64,000 nucleotides of DNA from Ailurus styani (GCA_002007465.1 LNAC01000759.1:516260-580259), one strand, 5' to 3'; numbered from the stretch's first letter, positions 23,401 through 34,211 are shown. The notes: generated from the letters alone by a model not told the origin. Made by a program: numbers and translations.

Positions 23401-23650
23401 CATCCGGGCACGATGCATTCTGTTTTGGAGGTTATTAATTTTTGATTCAATTTCTTTAACATAGGCCTTTCAGATAATCCATTTTTTCAATATAAGCCTA
23501 CTCAGATGTCTATTTCTTCTTGTGTGTGTGTTTTGGCAAATTGTGTCTTTCAAAGAGTTGGTCCATTTCATCTAGATTATCAAATTTGTGAGCATAGAGT
23601 TGTTCATAGTATTTCTTTATTATCTTTTTAATGCACATGGGATCTGTAGT
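20430..23650 (-). mobile_element. L1MA/L1MB-type L1, 3.2 kb, 5' truncated
   Basis: From left to right, an antisense 3' UTR (GGTTCACAGAAAAATAAAGG, TCATACAGTTTGTAGCCTTT TC, GGATGTACCACAGTTTATTT), then antisense ORF2 (CTTGGTTGCTTCCAAGTTTT GG, GATCAGTTGACTATTATTTA, AATACCACACTGTTTCGATT). It ends near AATGCACATGGGATCTGTAG at 23650, where the 5' part is missing. A young SINE interrupts it at 22901-23099. ORFs inside it (20654, 22070, 22336, 22547, 23510) are sense or antisense scraps. Confidence 0.93.
22901..23099 (+). mobile_element. CAN-SINE, young mustelid type, with A and B boxes
   Basis: A complete copy: head GGGGCGCCTGGGTGGCTCAG; internal RNA polymerase III A-box-like TGGCTCAGTGG (22913-22923) and B-box-like GGGATCGAGGCCC (22968-22980); CT-rich region, ACTTGTGATCTCTC, AAAT units, and A19 tail. 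Exact 13-bp duplication GAAAGTTAAATCA at 22888-22900 and 23100-23112. The 100-codon ORF at 22886-23188 is read-through of the SINE. Confidence 0.98.
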
Positions 23651-23689
23651 TATTAAAGAAGCATATTTTGAGATGAATCCTGCATCAAT

Positions 23690-23845
23690 CTGGATCTCAA
23701 AGAGACTATAATAAGTAAACTTCCCCTCCTGACTCATTCGGGATATGTAATGTTAGTAAGAAATAAACTATTACTTTGTTAAGTAATTGAGATTTGGGGG
23801 CTGTTTTTTATTTCACATAATGTAGCCTATCCATCTGATGCTGAA
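23690..23845 (+). mobile_element. LTR-like fragment, possibly MLT1/MaLR
   Basis: GTTAGTAAGAAATAAACTAT, TAATTGAGATTTGGGGGCTG TTTTTTATT and ATAATGTAGCCTATCC follow the layout of old mammalian LTR 3' ends ('aataaac ... ccactgagatttgggggttgtttgtt'). No 5' part is visible. Family call is tentative. Confidence 0.45.
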
Positions 23846-23904
23846 ATTAGTTTCTGAGAGTGTGATACTGGCTGTATCAGAAACATGAAGTAGAGGAATT
23901 GTGA

Positions 23905-23985
23905 CAACATGGATAGACCCAGAGGTTATAATGTTATGTGAATTAAGTCAGACAGGGAAAGACAAAGATGTGATTTGGACAATTA
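23905..23985 (+). mobile_element. Small L1 ORF2 end fragment
   Basis: GACAACATGGATAGACCCAG, GAATTAAGTCAGACAGGGAA AGACAAAGATGTG is the last coding stretch of L1 ORF2. Only ~80 bp survive. Confidence 0.7.
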
Positions 23986-24599
23986 TTAGTGACCTTAATT
24001 TTTGGAACATCTAGGTCAATGGTACATAAGTGGCAATAGAAATCTTAGTTTGCTTGGAAAATTTTTACTCATACAGCCTTCTGATATTTGTTCAGAATGT
24101 CCTGGGTTTATTTAGTTATTATAATCATTCCCTGGGACTTATAGTATTTTTGTGTCTAAATATAAAAATGTGATAGATTTTACTCATGGAACCTCATTTA
24201 TTTATAAACAATCAAATTTGTCCTTTGCCTTTAATGGTGATTAAAAAATAAATAAATAAATAATAAAATGCTATTGCATTTTAGGTGCTTCCTAAAGATA
24301 GAACTCTCTTACAGTTTTGGTCTGCCAAGTGGCCAGTTATGAGCCTGACATTTTATTGTGATCTCATACTTGAATTCTAAAAATGTTTGGATTATTCCAT
24401 ATCATATTAGGATTTAAAATAAAAAAATCTATATAGAACTATTTATAAGTTATATTAATCATAACTTCTGCTCAGATATTTGAATATAATTGAAGTTCTA
24501 GAAATATGTTACACTTAAACTGTGTTTTTAGTTTTTACCACCTGACATACCACTGAACCATCCCCCACCCCAAACTTATTTTTAACCTGAGATTGAAAA
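23986..24599. other. Single-copy interval, no gene seen
   Basis: Contains (AAAT)n at about 24244-24272. No coding or repeat family signature otherwise. Confidence 0.5.
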
Positions 24600-24681
24600 G
24601 CACAAGTAGAAAATTATGGAATCTAATTTGTAAAACCTGGGGGCTGCTAATTACCAACAATGTTATCTTGGGAAAGTCATT
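24600..24681 (+). mobile_element. MIR, left half (split by LTR)
   Basis: AAAACCTGGGGGCTGCTAAT, ACAATGTTATCTTGGGAAAG TCATTT is MIR up to the 'gggcaagtcactt' point. The continuation appears after the LTR at 26683. Confidence 0.75.
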
Positions 24682-24863
24682 TGCTGTGGTTTGAATACTT
24701 GTGTCTCCTCACTTCACATGTTGAAATCCTAATGACTGAGGTTGGTCTTTATGTAATTAGGTCCTGAGGTGGGTATGTGTATGAGGTGGGTCTTTGGGTG
24801 ATTAGGTCATGAAGGTTCTGCTATCTTGTTGAGTTAGGGTCCTTATAAAAGAGTCCTCAGAGA

Positions 24864-26454
24864 TGTAGTCCCAATAGTTTAATTTTGCTTTTGTTTCCCT
24901 TGCCTGAGAAGACCTCTCTGGAAAAATGTTTCTACAGCCAATATTAAAGAAATTATTCCCTATCTTCTTCTAGGAGTTTTTTGGTTTCAGGTTCCACATT
25001 TACATCTTTAATTGATTTTGAGTTTATTTTTCTGTATGGTGTAAGAAAGTGATCCATTTTCATTCTTTTGCATGTCTTATTTTCTCAGCAGCTTTTGCTG
25101 AAGAGACTGTCTTTCCCCCAGTGCATATTCTTGCCTCATTTGTTGTAGATCAATTGATACAACAAATGTATGAATTTATTTCTGGGCCTTCTATTATGTT
25201 CCATTAATCAATGTGTGTATTTTTGTGCCAGTACCATACTGTTTTGTTTACTACAGGTTTGTAGCATATCTTGAAATCTGGGATTATGATACCTCCAGCT
25301 TTGTTCTTGTTTCTTGAGATTACTTTGGCTATTCAGGTTTTTTGTTTGTTTGTTTGTTTGTTTGTTTTGTAGTTCCATATAAATTTTAGTATTATTTGTT
25401 CTAGTTCTGTACCACAATATAAAACTTTTTCACAGTGAAGGAAACTATCAACAAAATCACAAGGTAATGTATTTAATGGGATAAGATATTTGCAAATGAT
25501 ATATCCAATAAGAAGTTAATATCCAACCAAAAATGTAAAGAGCTAATACAACTCAACACCAGAAAAACAAATAATTTGATTTAAAAATAGGCAAAACACC
25601 TAAATAGACACTTTTTCAAAGAAAATAAACAGATGGTCAACAGACACATGAAAAGATGCTCAGTGTTTCTAATCATTAGGGAAATGCAAATCAAAACCAC
25701 AATGAGATATTACCTCATACCTGTCAGAATGTCTAAAATCATAAGAAATAAGTATTTGTGAGGATGTGGAAAAAAAGGAATTCTTATAAATTGTTAGTGG
25801 GAATGCAAATTGGTGCAGCCACTGTGGAATACAGTATAGAGGTTCCTAAAAAAATTAAAAATAAAAATGCCATGTGATGTAGTAATTCCACTACTGGATT
25901 TTTACCCAAAGAAAATGAAAACACTAATTCAAAAAGATATATGCATGCCTATGTTTATTGCAATACTATTTACAATCTTCAAGATATGGAAACAACCCAA
26001 GTGTCTATCGATAGATGAATGGATAAAGAGAAGTGATACACACACACACACACAGAGTAGAATATTATCAGTCATAAAAAAGAATGAGATCTTACCATTG
26101 CAACAATATGGATAGACCTAGTGGTTATAATCCTAAGTGAAATAAGTCAAACAGAGAAGGACATGTACCAGATGATTTCACTCATGTGTGGAATTGAAGA
26201 AACAAAACAAACGAACAAAGACAGAGAGAAACAAACAAACAAAAAACCAGACTGTTAAATACAGAGAACAAACCGGTGGTTGCCACAGGGGACCTGGGCA
26301 GAGAAGGGGGGTTGGCTGAAATAGATAAAGGTGATTAAGAGTACAGTTACCATGATGAACACTGAGTAATGTATAGAATGGTTGAATCTTTATATTGTAC
26401 ACTTGAAGCTAATATAATGCTATATGTTAATTATACTTTAATAAAAGAAAAAGA
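24864..26454 (+). mobile_element. L1 3' end with 5' inversion (twin priming)
   Basis: Segment 24864-25410 is antisense ORF2; from about 25411 to 26454 the same element reads forward to its 3' end. The inverted part's left edge (GTCCCAATAGTTT) and the forward part's start (ACCACAATATAAAACTTTTT) are neighbours in the L1 consensus, the expected outcome of twin priming. Target duplication AAGAGTCCTCAGAGA (24849-24863) / AAGAGGCCTCAGAGA (26455-26469). A (TTTG)n expansion lies at 25338-25369 and (AC)n at 26036-26054. Confidence 0.92.
25867..26195 (+). pseudogene. L1 ORF2 C-terminal fragment
   Basis: The 82-codon ORF at 25867-26115 and the following sequence read as the end of L1 ORF2, with pieces such as MKTLIQKDICMPMF, KQPKCLSIDEWIK and KKNEILPLQQYG. 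This is the region beyond the reverse transcriptase palm; it cannot act alone. The (AC)n run shifts the frame. Confidence 0.7.
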
Positions 26455-26682
26455 AAGAGGCCTCAGAGAGTTTGCTAGCTCCCCTTGCCCCATGTGAACA
26501 TACAACAAGAAGTCTATGAGCAGAAAGAGGGCTTTCAACTCGATCATACTTGCTCTCAGATGTTAGGCTTCTAGCCTCCAGAACTTTGAGAAACACATTT
26601 CTGTTTATTTATGAGATACTCATTGGTATTTCTTTTATCAAAAAGTGGTATTTTCTTTCAGCAGCCTGCACAAACTAAAACA

Positions 26683-26785
26683 CCATTTATCCTCATCTGT
26701 AAAATGGGAATTGTAGTAACACTTATTAACAGAATTATGACAATAAATGTGGAAAAGATGCTTTGTAAACTGCAGTGGCTCTGGT
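26683..26785 (+). mobile_element. MIR, right half
   Basis: ATCCTCATCTGTAAAATGGG AATTGTAGTAACAC, then ATGTGGAAAAGATGCTTTGT AAACTGC. It resumes the MIR exactly where 24681 left off. Confidence 0.8.
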
Positions 26786-26839
26786 TTTTGTTTATTCATC
26801 ATCGTTTCTGAAATTGGAGTTTGATTATTAAGGGCTTTT

Positions 26840-27282
26840 CTAGAATCAATAGATAGTAAATCCAACTCAAACTGGGTTAAGATAAAACGGAAGCTTATTG
26901 GTTCACATGACTCAAAATTCCAGAAGAACATCTGATTCAAGAGCCGTTTGATGAAGGGCCTGAAATGTCTTCAGGCCCTACCATCTATCTCATCAGCCTA
27001 CTCTTCTGTGTTTCATTCTACTTTCACGTGGTATCAGTATGACTGTCAGAAGCTTTAGATCTGTTCTCTCCTATGCTCAACTCCAGAGAAAAAGAATGTA
27101 TCTCTTGCAGATAGTTTTTGTGAAAACTCTAGAATTTACTCTAAATTGGACCAGTTTGAGAGACACGCCCATCCCTGACTTGACCTGATTTGGTCATAAG
27201 ACTTAGACTGAACCAACATGAATCATACCACCGATTCCCGGACCCTAAAGGGATATCCGAACCACAAGTATCAGGAGTAGCA
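26840..27282. mobile_element. Ancient interspersed repeat, family not assigned
   Basis: ACTCAAACTGGGTTAAGATA, GAAGCTTATTGGTTCACATG ACTC, then GACACGCCCATCCCTGACTT and GATTTGGTCATAAGACTTAG resemble a dispersed mammalian sequence with 'ctggcttaagcaaaaaggaa...ttattggctca' and a 'gggtcacgtgcccatccctg' motif. I cannot name the family with confidence. Confidence 0.45.
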
Positions 27283-27973
27283 AAAATTTGGGGTTGTTAT
27301 AACCAAAAGGAGGGGGGTGGGTTCTAGATGATAAAGTGTCATTCCATGTGTACTTAATGTTTCTAAAAAATACGTCATTTTATCCTTAGTTTGTCCTACT
27401 CTGGAAAGAGTTTCATGGAAGAAACTACGCCTTTTTGTTTTAATATATTCATTCTCCCTTTGTTTACCCAAAGCTCATAATTATAACATGCTGTATATCT
27501 TTCCTTTCCTTCTGGCAACCAACTTGCTACCATCTGTTTTTTATTGAATGATGTATGGGAAAGCCACATTTTCCTAGCTGGGAAAGTTTGATGAGCCGTT
27601 CTCTGTCTTTGTGCATTCTGTTTAACGCATTTCTATTTTTAGATTTTTGGGAAGATTTATACATATGATTGGTAGCCAGAATTTGGTCTTAAAAACTCTT
27701 TTTCAGAAAATTTAAGGTTTCACTTATTCTTGAGCACTTTTCCAGGCTACTTAGGACAGTGTTCTAAAAATATATAAAACTATAGTGGATGTAGATATGC
27801 TGTTTAATATTTTATGGACATAATATGAATTTGTATTTTTTTTCTAGCTAATTTCATTTATTTACTCATGTTTTTACAAATATTAAATGCAGACAAGTAA
27901 AACTTAAATAACATTTTTTTTCCCTTTTCTGAGTAAGGCTAAAAGTGATCATAGATAGTTTCAAATGGTAAAG
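27283..27973. other. Single-copy interval, no gene seen
   Basis: The 66-codon minus ORF 27271-27471 has no recognisable features. The rest is AT-rich. Confidence 0.5.
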
Positions 27974-27991
27974 CTGAAGAATTTATTTTTA

Positions 27992-28206
27992 TTTTATTTT
28001 ATTTTATTTTTTAAAGATTTTATTTATTCATTTGACACAGAGAGAGAGATCACAAGTAGGCAAAGAGGCAGGCAGAGAGAGAGGAGAGAGGAGGAAGCAG
28101 GCTCCCCGCTGAGCAGAGAGCCTGATGTGGGCCTCAATCCCAGGACCCTGGGATCATGACCTGAGCCGAAGGCAGCGGCTTTAGCCCACTGAGCCACCCA
28201 GGCGCC
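27992..28206 (-). mobile_element. CAN-SINE, young mustelid type
   Basis: (ATTTT)n start, AAAGATTTTATTTATTCATT, GATCACAAGTAGGCAAAGAG, inverted head CCACCCAGGCGCC. Exact 18-bp duplication CTGAAGAATTTATTTTTA at 27974-27991 and 28207-28224. Confidence 0.98.
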
Positions 28207-28224
28207 CTGAAGAATTTATTTTTA

Positions 28225-28904
28225 GATAGAAGTATTGGAATTTTCAGCCTCCATCACACTTCATTGTTACTCTTGTTAAACTTCACCAGAAGACAGAAAC
28301 TTAATTAGATCATCATTAGTAGTACTTTTTCTTCTAGTACATTTTCAGTTTTACAAGGGGAAGTTTTTGGTGTTTTGATTTTATAATCTCATTCAGTAAT
28401 TAATGCTTTTGGTTAGATTAGTTATTTGTGAACAAACTCATAAATAGCTCAATTGATCAAAATAATTTCCATTTGTATAAAAATGGTCTTTTTTTTTTTT
28501 TTTTTACTTCATTGAGTTGCATTCATTCAGTTGTCTCTTCATGACAAAGTTAATAAAGCAGCTTCTTTGGTTCGCTTTGTTTTTTCCAGCCTGTGCTCAG
28601 CACATGCGAATGAAAAAGTGACAACTGTCTGGGCTATTTATCATGTCTATTTATCATGTGTATATTTATCATGTGTATCATGTATATTTATCAAGATAAC
28701 ACATGAGATGAAAACTATTCAATCACCCCTCCCATCACCCTGTGGGATGTTCTGGCAAAAGGGTAGGGGAAAGAATTTGAAAACTTTTCTTGAATCCTTG
28801 TATAAACACACAAGTTATAAGAATCAGGTGCTGTGAGGTGCTTCTACACTTTGGATTGAATATACTTTGTTTATAATTTTGAGTTTACCAATTCCTATCA
28901 CATG
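28225..28904. other. Single-copy interval with short tandem repeat
   Basis: T15 tract near 28491-28505 and about four imperfect TATTTATCATGTG units at 28634-28693. The 101-codon ORF at 28531-28836 runs through that repeat and is not credible. Confidence 0.5.
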
Positions 28905-29087
28905 GCCTTGTGGGAATTCTTAATTTTTCTGTTCTAATTTTTCTTATCTTTAAAATGGGTATTATAATATAGCTTTCTAGGGCTGTGGTTACAATTAAAG
29001 GAGTTATACCAATATGGTATTGAGACCAGTACCTGTATGGTATTCAGAAGAGATAGTATGTATTCTGTAAATATTGACTATTATATG
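28905..29087 (+). mobile_element. MIR
   Basis: ACATGGCCTTGTGGGAATTC TTAATTTTTCT, CTTATCTTTAAAATGGGTAT TATAATA, AGGGCTGTGGTTACAATTAA, ending TGTAAATATTGACTATTAT: the distal two-thirds of MIR. Confidence 0.82.
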
Positions 29088-29094
29088 GAATGGA

Positions 29095-29347
29095 ATACAG
29101 CATGACAGGTAAGAGCCAAGGGTTTGGGGTCACATTTGCTTGATTTTTTTTTTAATTTTGCTTTAGGCAAGATATTTAATTTTTCTGGGGCATAATTCTC
29201 TTACTTGTAAAATTGGTATAATAATGGTACCAGAGTCATACTGTTGTTGTGGCTTTAAATAGGATAATATATACAAAGGACTTAGAATAATAATCCCTGG
29301 GGTATGTAAGAACTCAACAAATATAAACTATTATTATTATTATTATT
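29095..29347 (+). mobile_element. MIR, in tandem with the previous one
   Basis: ACAGCATGACAGGTAAGAGC, GGGTTTGGGGTCACATTTG, CTTGTAAAATTGGTATAATA, GCTTTAAATAGGATAATATA, CAACAAATATAAACTATTAT followed by (TTA)n to 29347. Nearly full length. Confidence 0.85.
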
Positions 29348-30205
29348 TGCAGCATCTGTGTTGGATTATAAATGCCACCAGAACACATATAAGATATTTG
29401 CTTAACTTAATTTGCATAGATTTTAAGAGAGAAACTTTATGGGTAAATGCTTCCAAATATTAAGTTTTAAATTTGAATTAGCTGTGCTTGATTTTTTTTC
29501 CCACTCCATCACCCAGTATTCTGGTAAGTGGTTGAATTCTTCTAACACATATAAATAAACACACATGTGCTAAATATGAAACCGTTAAACAGCAAAGCCC
29601 TACGTTAGATAGATTAGGCTCAGCTCCAAGAGAAAATGGATCCTGAATCATACAAATATTTGTATCAAAAGTCAGGAAATAAACAAAATGGAATGAACTT
29701 TATGCAATAAAGGAATGGAGGAGAGTCTCAGGGAAATCTTTTAGTACACTCAAGAGTATATTCACCTTAGTCCTTACCTCTTCAGTGGCATAGTACAGAA
29801 GATGTTCACAAACGTTCAAACAGTTTACGATGGATAGACCTAACTTCTATAGTTTTTGGGTTGTGCATATTTGTGCAAACATTTTCATAAAGAGAAAAAA
29901 GTACTAGCATAAAGGTGATAGAAATACAGTTGATGAACTACATTCAGATGAGCCACTAAACTAAATACTTTGTTAATTGAACTTTCAGCAATTTCAGACA
30001 ACAGTACTTTTTTTTTTTCATTTGATATATTGGCATTGGTATCAAGAAAATAACCTGCCCAATGGGAATTAGCTTAGGGAAAACAAACCTCCCCAAAACC
30101 AAAAAGTTCATATAGGCTGAGTACTACTGGGATGACATCAGAAGAGCAAGATAAAGACTAGGGTAGTGATATGACCCAAATTACTCTTACCCAAGAGTTT
30201 TATAA
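29348..30205. other. Single-copy interval, no gene seen
   Basis: No coding or repeat signature. T10 tract near 30010-30019. Confidence 0.5.
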
Positions 30206-30425
30206 TCTTTAGTGGGTACTTACTGACTACATATCAGGTACTGTGCTAAGTGCTTTAGACATATGATTTAATTAAATCTTCACTTCAACCCTTTAGACGC
30301 TATTATTGTCAACTCCATTTTATAGTGGTATATGTTTTCCAGTGTGTTTCAAAGTTAGGAATGGTCAAACTGGGATGAAAATTCAGACTTTTTGCGTCCA
30401 GAATCCATGTTTTAATAGTTGTTCT
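30206..30425 (-). mobile_element. MIR
   Basis: Reverse-complement MIR: GTGGGTACTTACTGACTACA, CAGGTACTGTGCTAAGTGCT TTAGACATATG, TAAATCTTCACTTCAACCCT, GAATCCATGTTTTAATAG. The overlapping ORFs 30306-30518 (+) and 30309-30626 (-) are chance. Confidence 0.85.
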
Positions 30426-30779
30426 AATCTTCAGACAATGCATTATAGAAGAGGAATTCAGAGTTTCCCAAAACAAAAAACAAAAAAACCTGTACATTGT
30501 AGTTATAGCCATGTTTAAATTCATTGCTGATGAGATACTTAGAATTAATGATGCAGGTTTCCTGATGAACAGATAGGACAAGCAGCTCTGCTGGCCTGGG
30601 GTTGTGGTCCCATTTGGGGTAAACAATGGATTAGTAGATTAGCTAGGAATTTAATAGGGTTTTCTAGGAAATGCAACAGTCATAGGTTTTGATAAGTTCT
30701 CCACATATCTTAGGTTAACCAGAGCCTGTGTTCATGTGCAGCAGAGATATATATGGGCCCAAGCCATCTACACATTCCT
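30426..30779. other. Single-copy interval, no gene seen
   Basis: Nothing recognised; the right edge is set only by the approximate start of the next L1. Confidence 0.4.
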
Positions 30780-31399
30780 GGCTAATATAATGTCACATGC
30801 ATACAGAAGATTCTAAAGAGCTTGGTAGAAAGTAAAAGCTGGAGGAGGTTTGAAACTGGCCTGAACTTTGAATGTACTCTCTAGGCCACACACAGATCCC
30901 CCAGAAAAGCAGAGAGCCTTATTGGCTTGAGGTCTTGGAGTACAACCTGTGAAAAATTTTTGCTTGAACAGTAAGCTATATGAATACTCAAGTGATTCCT
31001 AGGTAAGCAGGCTTAAAAACAAAAACAAGTAAAAAATTAGTAGAGACATAATGAGATACACTTCACAGATTTAGTTCAGGCTAGTTATCACACAATCAAC
31101 AATAACAACTCTCAGTAAGATAATAATCTAGAGTTGCTATGATATGTAAAATTTCCAGTATTCAATAAGAAATTAGAAGATATGCAGAAAAACCATAAAT
31201 TATGTTCCATACCCAGAAAAAAGTCAAGTGAAACTTTCTCTGAATTTCCAAAGATTTCACATTTACCTTATAAAGACTTTAAGCAATTCTAATAACAATA
31301 TTCAATTAAATGAAATCATGTCTATAGAATGAAAATAAATTATAAGAATGATATAAAAATATATAAGGAGATAGAAATTATTAAAAAGTCAAATGGAAA

Positions 31400-32300
31400 T
31401 ACTGTAGTTAAAAAGGATAGTAAGTAGACTGAAAATTTTACTAATGGGATTCAGAAGCAGATTTGATATGGCAGAAAAGAGAATCAGTGAACTTGAACAT
31501 AGATCAATAGAAGCTACCCATTCTGAAGACAGGAAAATAATTGAAGAAAATGAACAGAGCTTTATAGAACTGTGGGAGAACATAAAGTATATCATATAAT
31601 GGGAGTCCCAGAAAGAGGAGAGGAGATAAATAGTCAGAAATAACATTTGAAGAAATAATGCCTGCAGATCGTCAATATTTGACAAAAGTTGTTTATTTAC
31701 AGAGTCAAGAAGTGCAACAGAACCCAAGAAAAATAGACATAGTTATAGACCTATACACATTATAGTCAATCTGTTGAGAAACAGAGAAAATTTTGAAAGA
31801 AGCAAGAGAAAAATATTTAATCAAGTTCAGGGTAACAACTCAAAATTTAATGGCTAACTTCACATTAAAAGCAATAGAAGTCTGAAGTCAGTGGGATGCC
31901 ATATTCAAAGTGTTAAGGAAAAAAAAAACTGTCAAGATAATTTTATACATAGCAATGTTGTTCTTCAAAATGAAGACACAATAATGAAAACCAAAATAAA
32001 CAAAGATGGAGAGAATTAGTTTCCAACATACGTATCTTACAAGAAGTACTAAAGGGCGCCTGGGTGGCTCAGTGGGTTAAAGCCTCTGCCTTCAGCTCAG
32101 GTCATGATCTCAGGTTCTTGGGATCGAGGCCCACATCGGGCTCTCTGCTCAGCAGGGAGCCTGCTTCCTCCTCTCTCTCTGTCTGCCTCTCAGCCTACTT
32201 GTGATCTCTCTCCTTCTGTGAAATAAATAAATAAAATTAAAAAAAAAAAAGAAGTACTAAAGAAAGTCTTTCAGTCTGGAAGGAAGTGACACCAAATAGT
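31400..32300 (+). pseudogene. L1 ORF1 remnant (holds a SINE)
   Basis: Nucleotide match to the L1M ORF1 order: GAATCAGTGAACTTGAACAT, ATGGGAGTCCCAGAAAGAGG, GAAGCAAGAGAAAAATATTT, CAGTGGGATGCCATATTCAA AGTG, CTTACAAGAAGTACTAAAG. Multiple stops and frameshifts. The long minus ORF 31389-31727 (112 codons) is the antisense of its coiled-coil part. Confidence 0.75.
32054..32248 (+). mobile_element. CAN-SINE, young mustelid type, in L1 ORF1
   Basis: GGGCGCCTGGGTGGCTCAGT, ACTTGTGATCTCTCTC, AAATAAATAAATAAAATT and a poly-A tail. Exact duplication AAGAAGTACTAAA at 32041-32053 and 32249-32261. Confidence 0.98.
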
Positions 32301-33748
32301 AACTCAAATCCACTGAAAAATGAGGAATGATAGAAATGGCAAATGTGTGGATAAATACAAGATTCTATTAATATATTCATTTCTTTTTAAAACTTATTCA
32401 AAAGACAGAATTGTATAAAGCAATAATTATAACACTGTAATGCTGAGTTTTAAGATATGTAGAGGGGATAGTTATAATATTATTAGCACTAAGGAATAGA
32501 GAAGAAAAAGATATATTGGAACAAAATTTATATATTTTGCCAGTTAAATGCATAGAGTTAAAGTTAAAATACATAGACCAATCACTAAGAAAATAACTAA
32601 AAAATATAGAAAAAAATTAACTGAGGAATTAAAATAGTATAGACACAGACTCAACACAAAATTAAACCCTAAAAATATATTGAATAAAAAAGACATAAAA
32701 TGTATAGAAAACAAAGAGAAAATGCAGACATATATCCTAACATGTCAATATTATTTTAATGTGAATGGACAAATACACCACTCAGGAGACAGCCGTCAAT
32801 AAGAGACACATCTTAAATTTAAAGACCTGAATAGGTTGAGAGTAAAAGAATAGAAAAAGTCATACCATACAAACAAGTAACCATAAGAGAGCTGCTCATT
32901 ACATTAATAGCATTTATGAGAAATAGATTTTATGAGAAATATTACTAAAGAAAAAGAAGGACATTGAAAATGATGAAAGGGACAACACAGTCAGGGAAAT
33001 GTATATGCACCTAACAATAGAATCCTAAGTACATAAAGCAAAATGTGACAAAACTGAAAAGAAAGACACTTAACAACCATAACTGGAGGTATAAATACTT
33101 TATTTTTAGTAAGTACTTTATTTTTAATAGAACAGTTAGAAAGTCACCAAGTCACCAAGTTTAAGAGGACTGGAGCAACACTTTCAAGAAGCTTAACTGT
33201 CAATCAAGCAGTCTACCCAATGACTACAGAATACACATTATTTTTAACTGCACATGTGGCATTCTCCAAGAAAGGCCATTTGGTGTACCACGAAAGAAAT
33301 CTCAATTTAAAAATATTGAAATTATAAATATGCTCTCTGCCCACTGTGGAATTTGATTGGATCTCCAATCAAACAGAGATTGGATCTCCAATCAAACAGA
33401 AATAAATCTTAGAAACTCCCACATATTTCCAAATTAAACACACTTCTATGTAACGTAGGGGTGAAAGATGAAGAAACAATGAAAATTAAAAGTAGTTTGA
33501 ACTGAATAGAAACAATACAACATATCAAAATTTATAGGATGCAGTTAAAGCAATGCTTAAAGGAAAATTGAAAGTTCTAGCTCCCTATATTAGAAAAAAA
33601 GGTCTTAAATCAATAATACAGACTTACACCTTAATCTTAAAGATATTCAAGCTAAATATAGAATATAGAAAAATGATATGGAATATAGAAATACAGAAAG
33701 AGAAAAACTATCCCCAAAATAAATAGAAAGAAAGAAATAATAAAGACT

Positions 33749-33946
33749 GGGCGCCTGGGTGGCTCAGTGGGTTAATGCCTCTGCTTTCGGCTCAGGTCAT
33801 GATCTCAGGGTCCTGGGATCGAGGCCCGCATCGGGCTCCCTGCTCAGCGGGGAGCCTGCTTCCCCCTCTCTCTCTCTGCCTGCCTCTCTGCCTCCTTGTG
33901 ATCTCTCTCCCTCTGTGAAATAAATAAATAAAATCTTTAAAAAAAA
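33749..33946 (+). mobile_element. CAN-SINE, young mustelid type, in L1 ORF2
   Basis: GGGCGCCTGGGTGGCTCAGT, CTCCTTGTGATCTCTCTCCC, (AAAT)n, AAATCTTT and A-tract. I cannot find a clean target duplication; the flanks are both A-rich. Confidence 0.96.
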
Positions 33947-34136
33947 TCAATTATATTTAAAACATTAGTTAACAGATTCACAAGATGAAAATATATAAAA
34001 TATGAGAACACATGTGTAAAACATGGAGGGGGAACTAAAAAATGCAGTGCTTTTAGAATGTGTTTGAACTTAAGCAACCATCAACTTAGTATAGACTCCT
34101 ATATAATTAGAAGTTATATATGAACCTCACAGCAAT

Positions 34137-34137
34137 N
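34137..34137. other. Ambiguous base (N)
   Basis: A single unresolved base inside the L1 remnant, in AGCAATNATAG. Confidence 1.
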
Positions 34138-34211
34138 ATAGAGAAAATCAGGGAAACCAAAAGTTTGTTCTTTGAAAAGACTGGCAAATTCGAAAAACCT
34201 TTTATCAGGAT

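Larger units (their letters stand above)
24682..26682 (+). mobile_element. MLT1-type (MaLR/ERVL) solo LTR, split by L1
   Basis: Left part 24682-24863: TGCTGTGGTTTGAATACTTG, CACATGTTGAAATCCTAATG, GGTGATTAGGTCATGAAGG (approximate), CCTTATAAAAGAGTCCTCAG. Right part 26455-26682: CCTTGCCCCATGTGAACATA, TTCTAGCCTCCAGAACTTTG AGAAA, GTGGTATTTTCTTTCAGCAG, ending CTAAAACA. Starts TG and ends CA, with short flanking CATT/CATT. No gag or pol sequence accompanies it, so it is a solo LTR; no protein can be made. Confidence 0.85.

Noticed and set aside
28531..28836. 101-codon plus ORF
   Set aside because: Passes through a tandem TATTTATCATGTG repeat; repeated residues reflect the repeat, no domain.
29332..29347. 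Microsatellite as independent feature
   Set aside because: Short (TTA)n is the natural end of the MIR at 29095-29347.
31389..31727. 112-codon minus ORF with hydrophobic runs
   Set aside because: Antisense of the L1 ORF1 coiled-coil region, where purine-rich sense codons leave few antisense stops.
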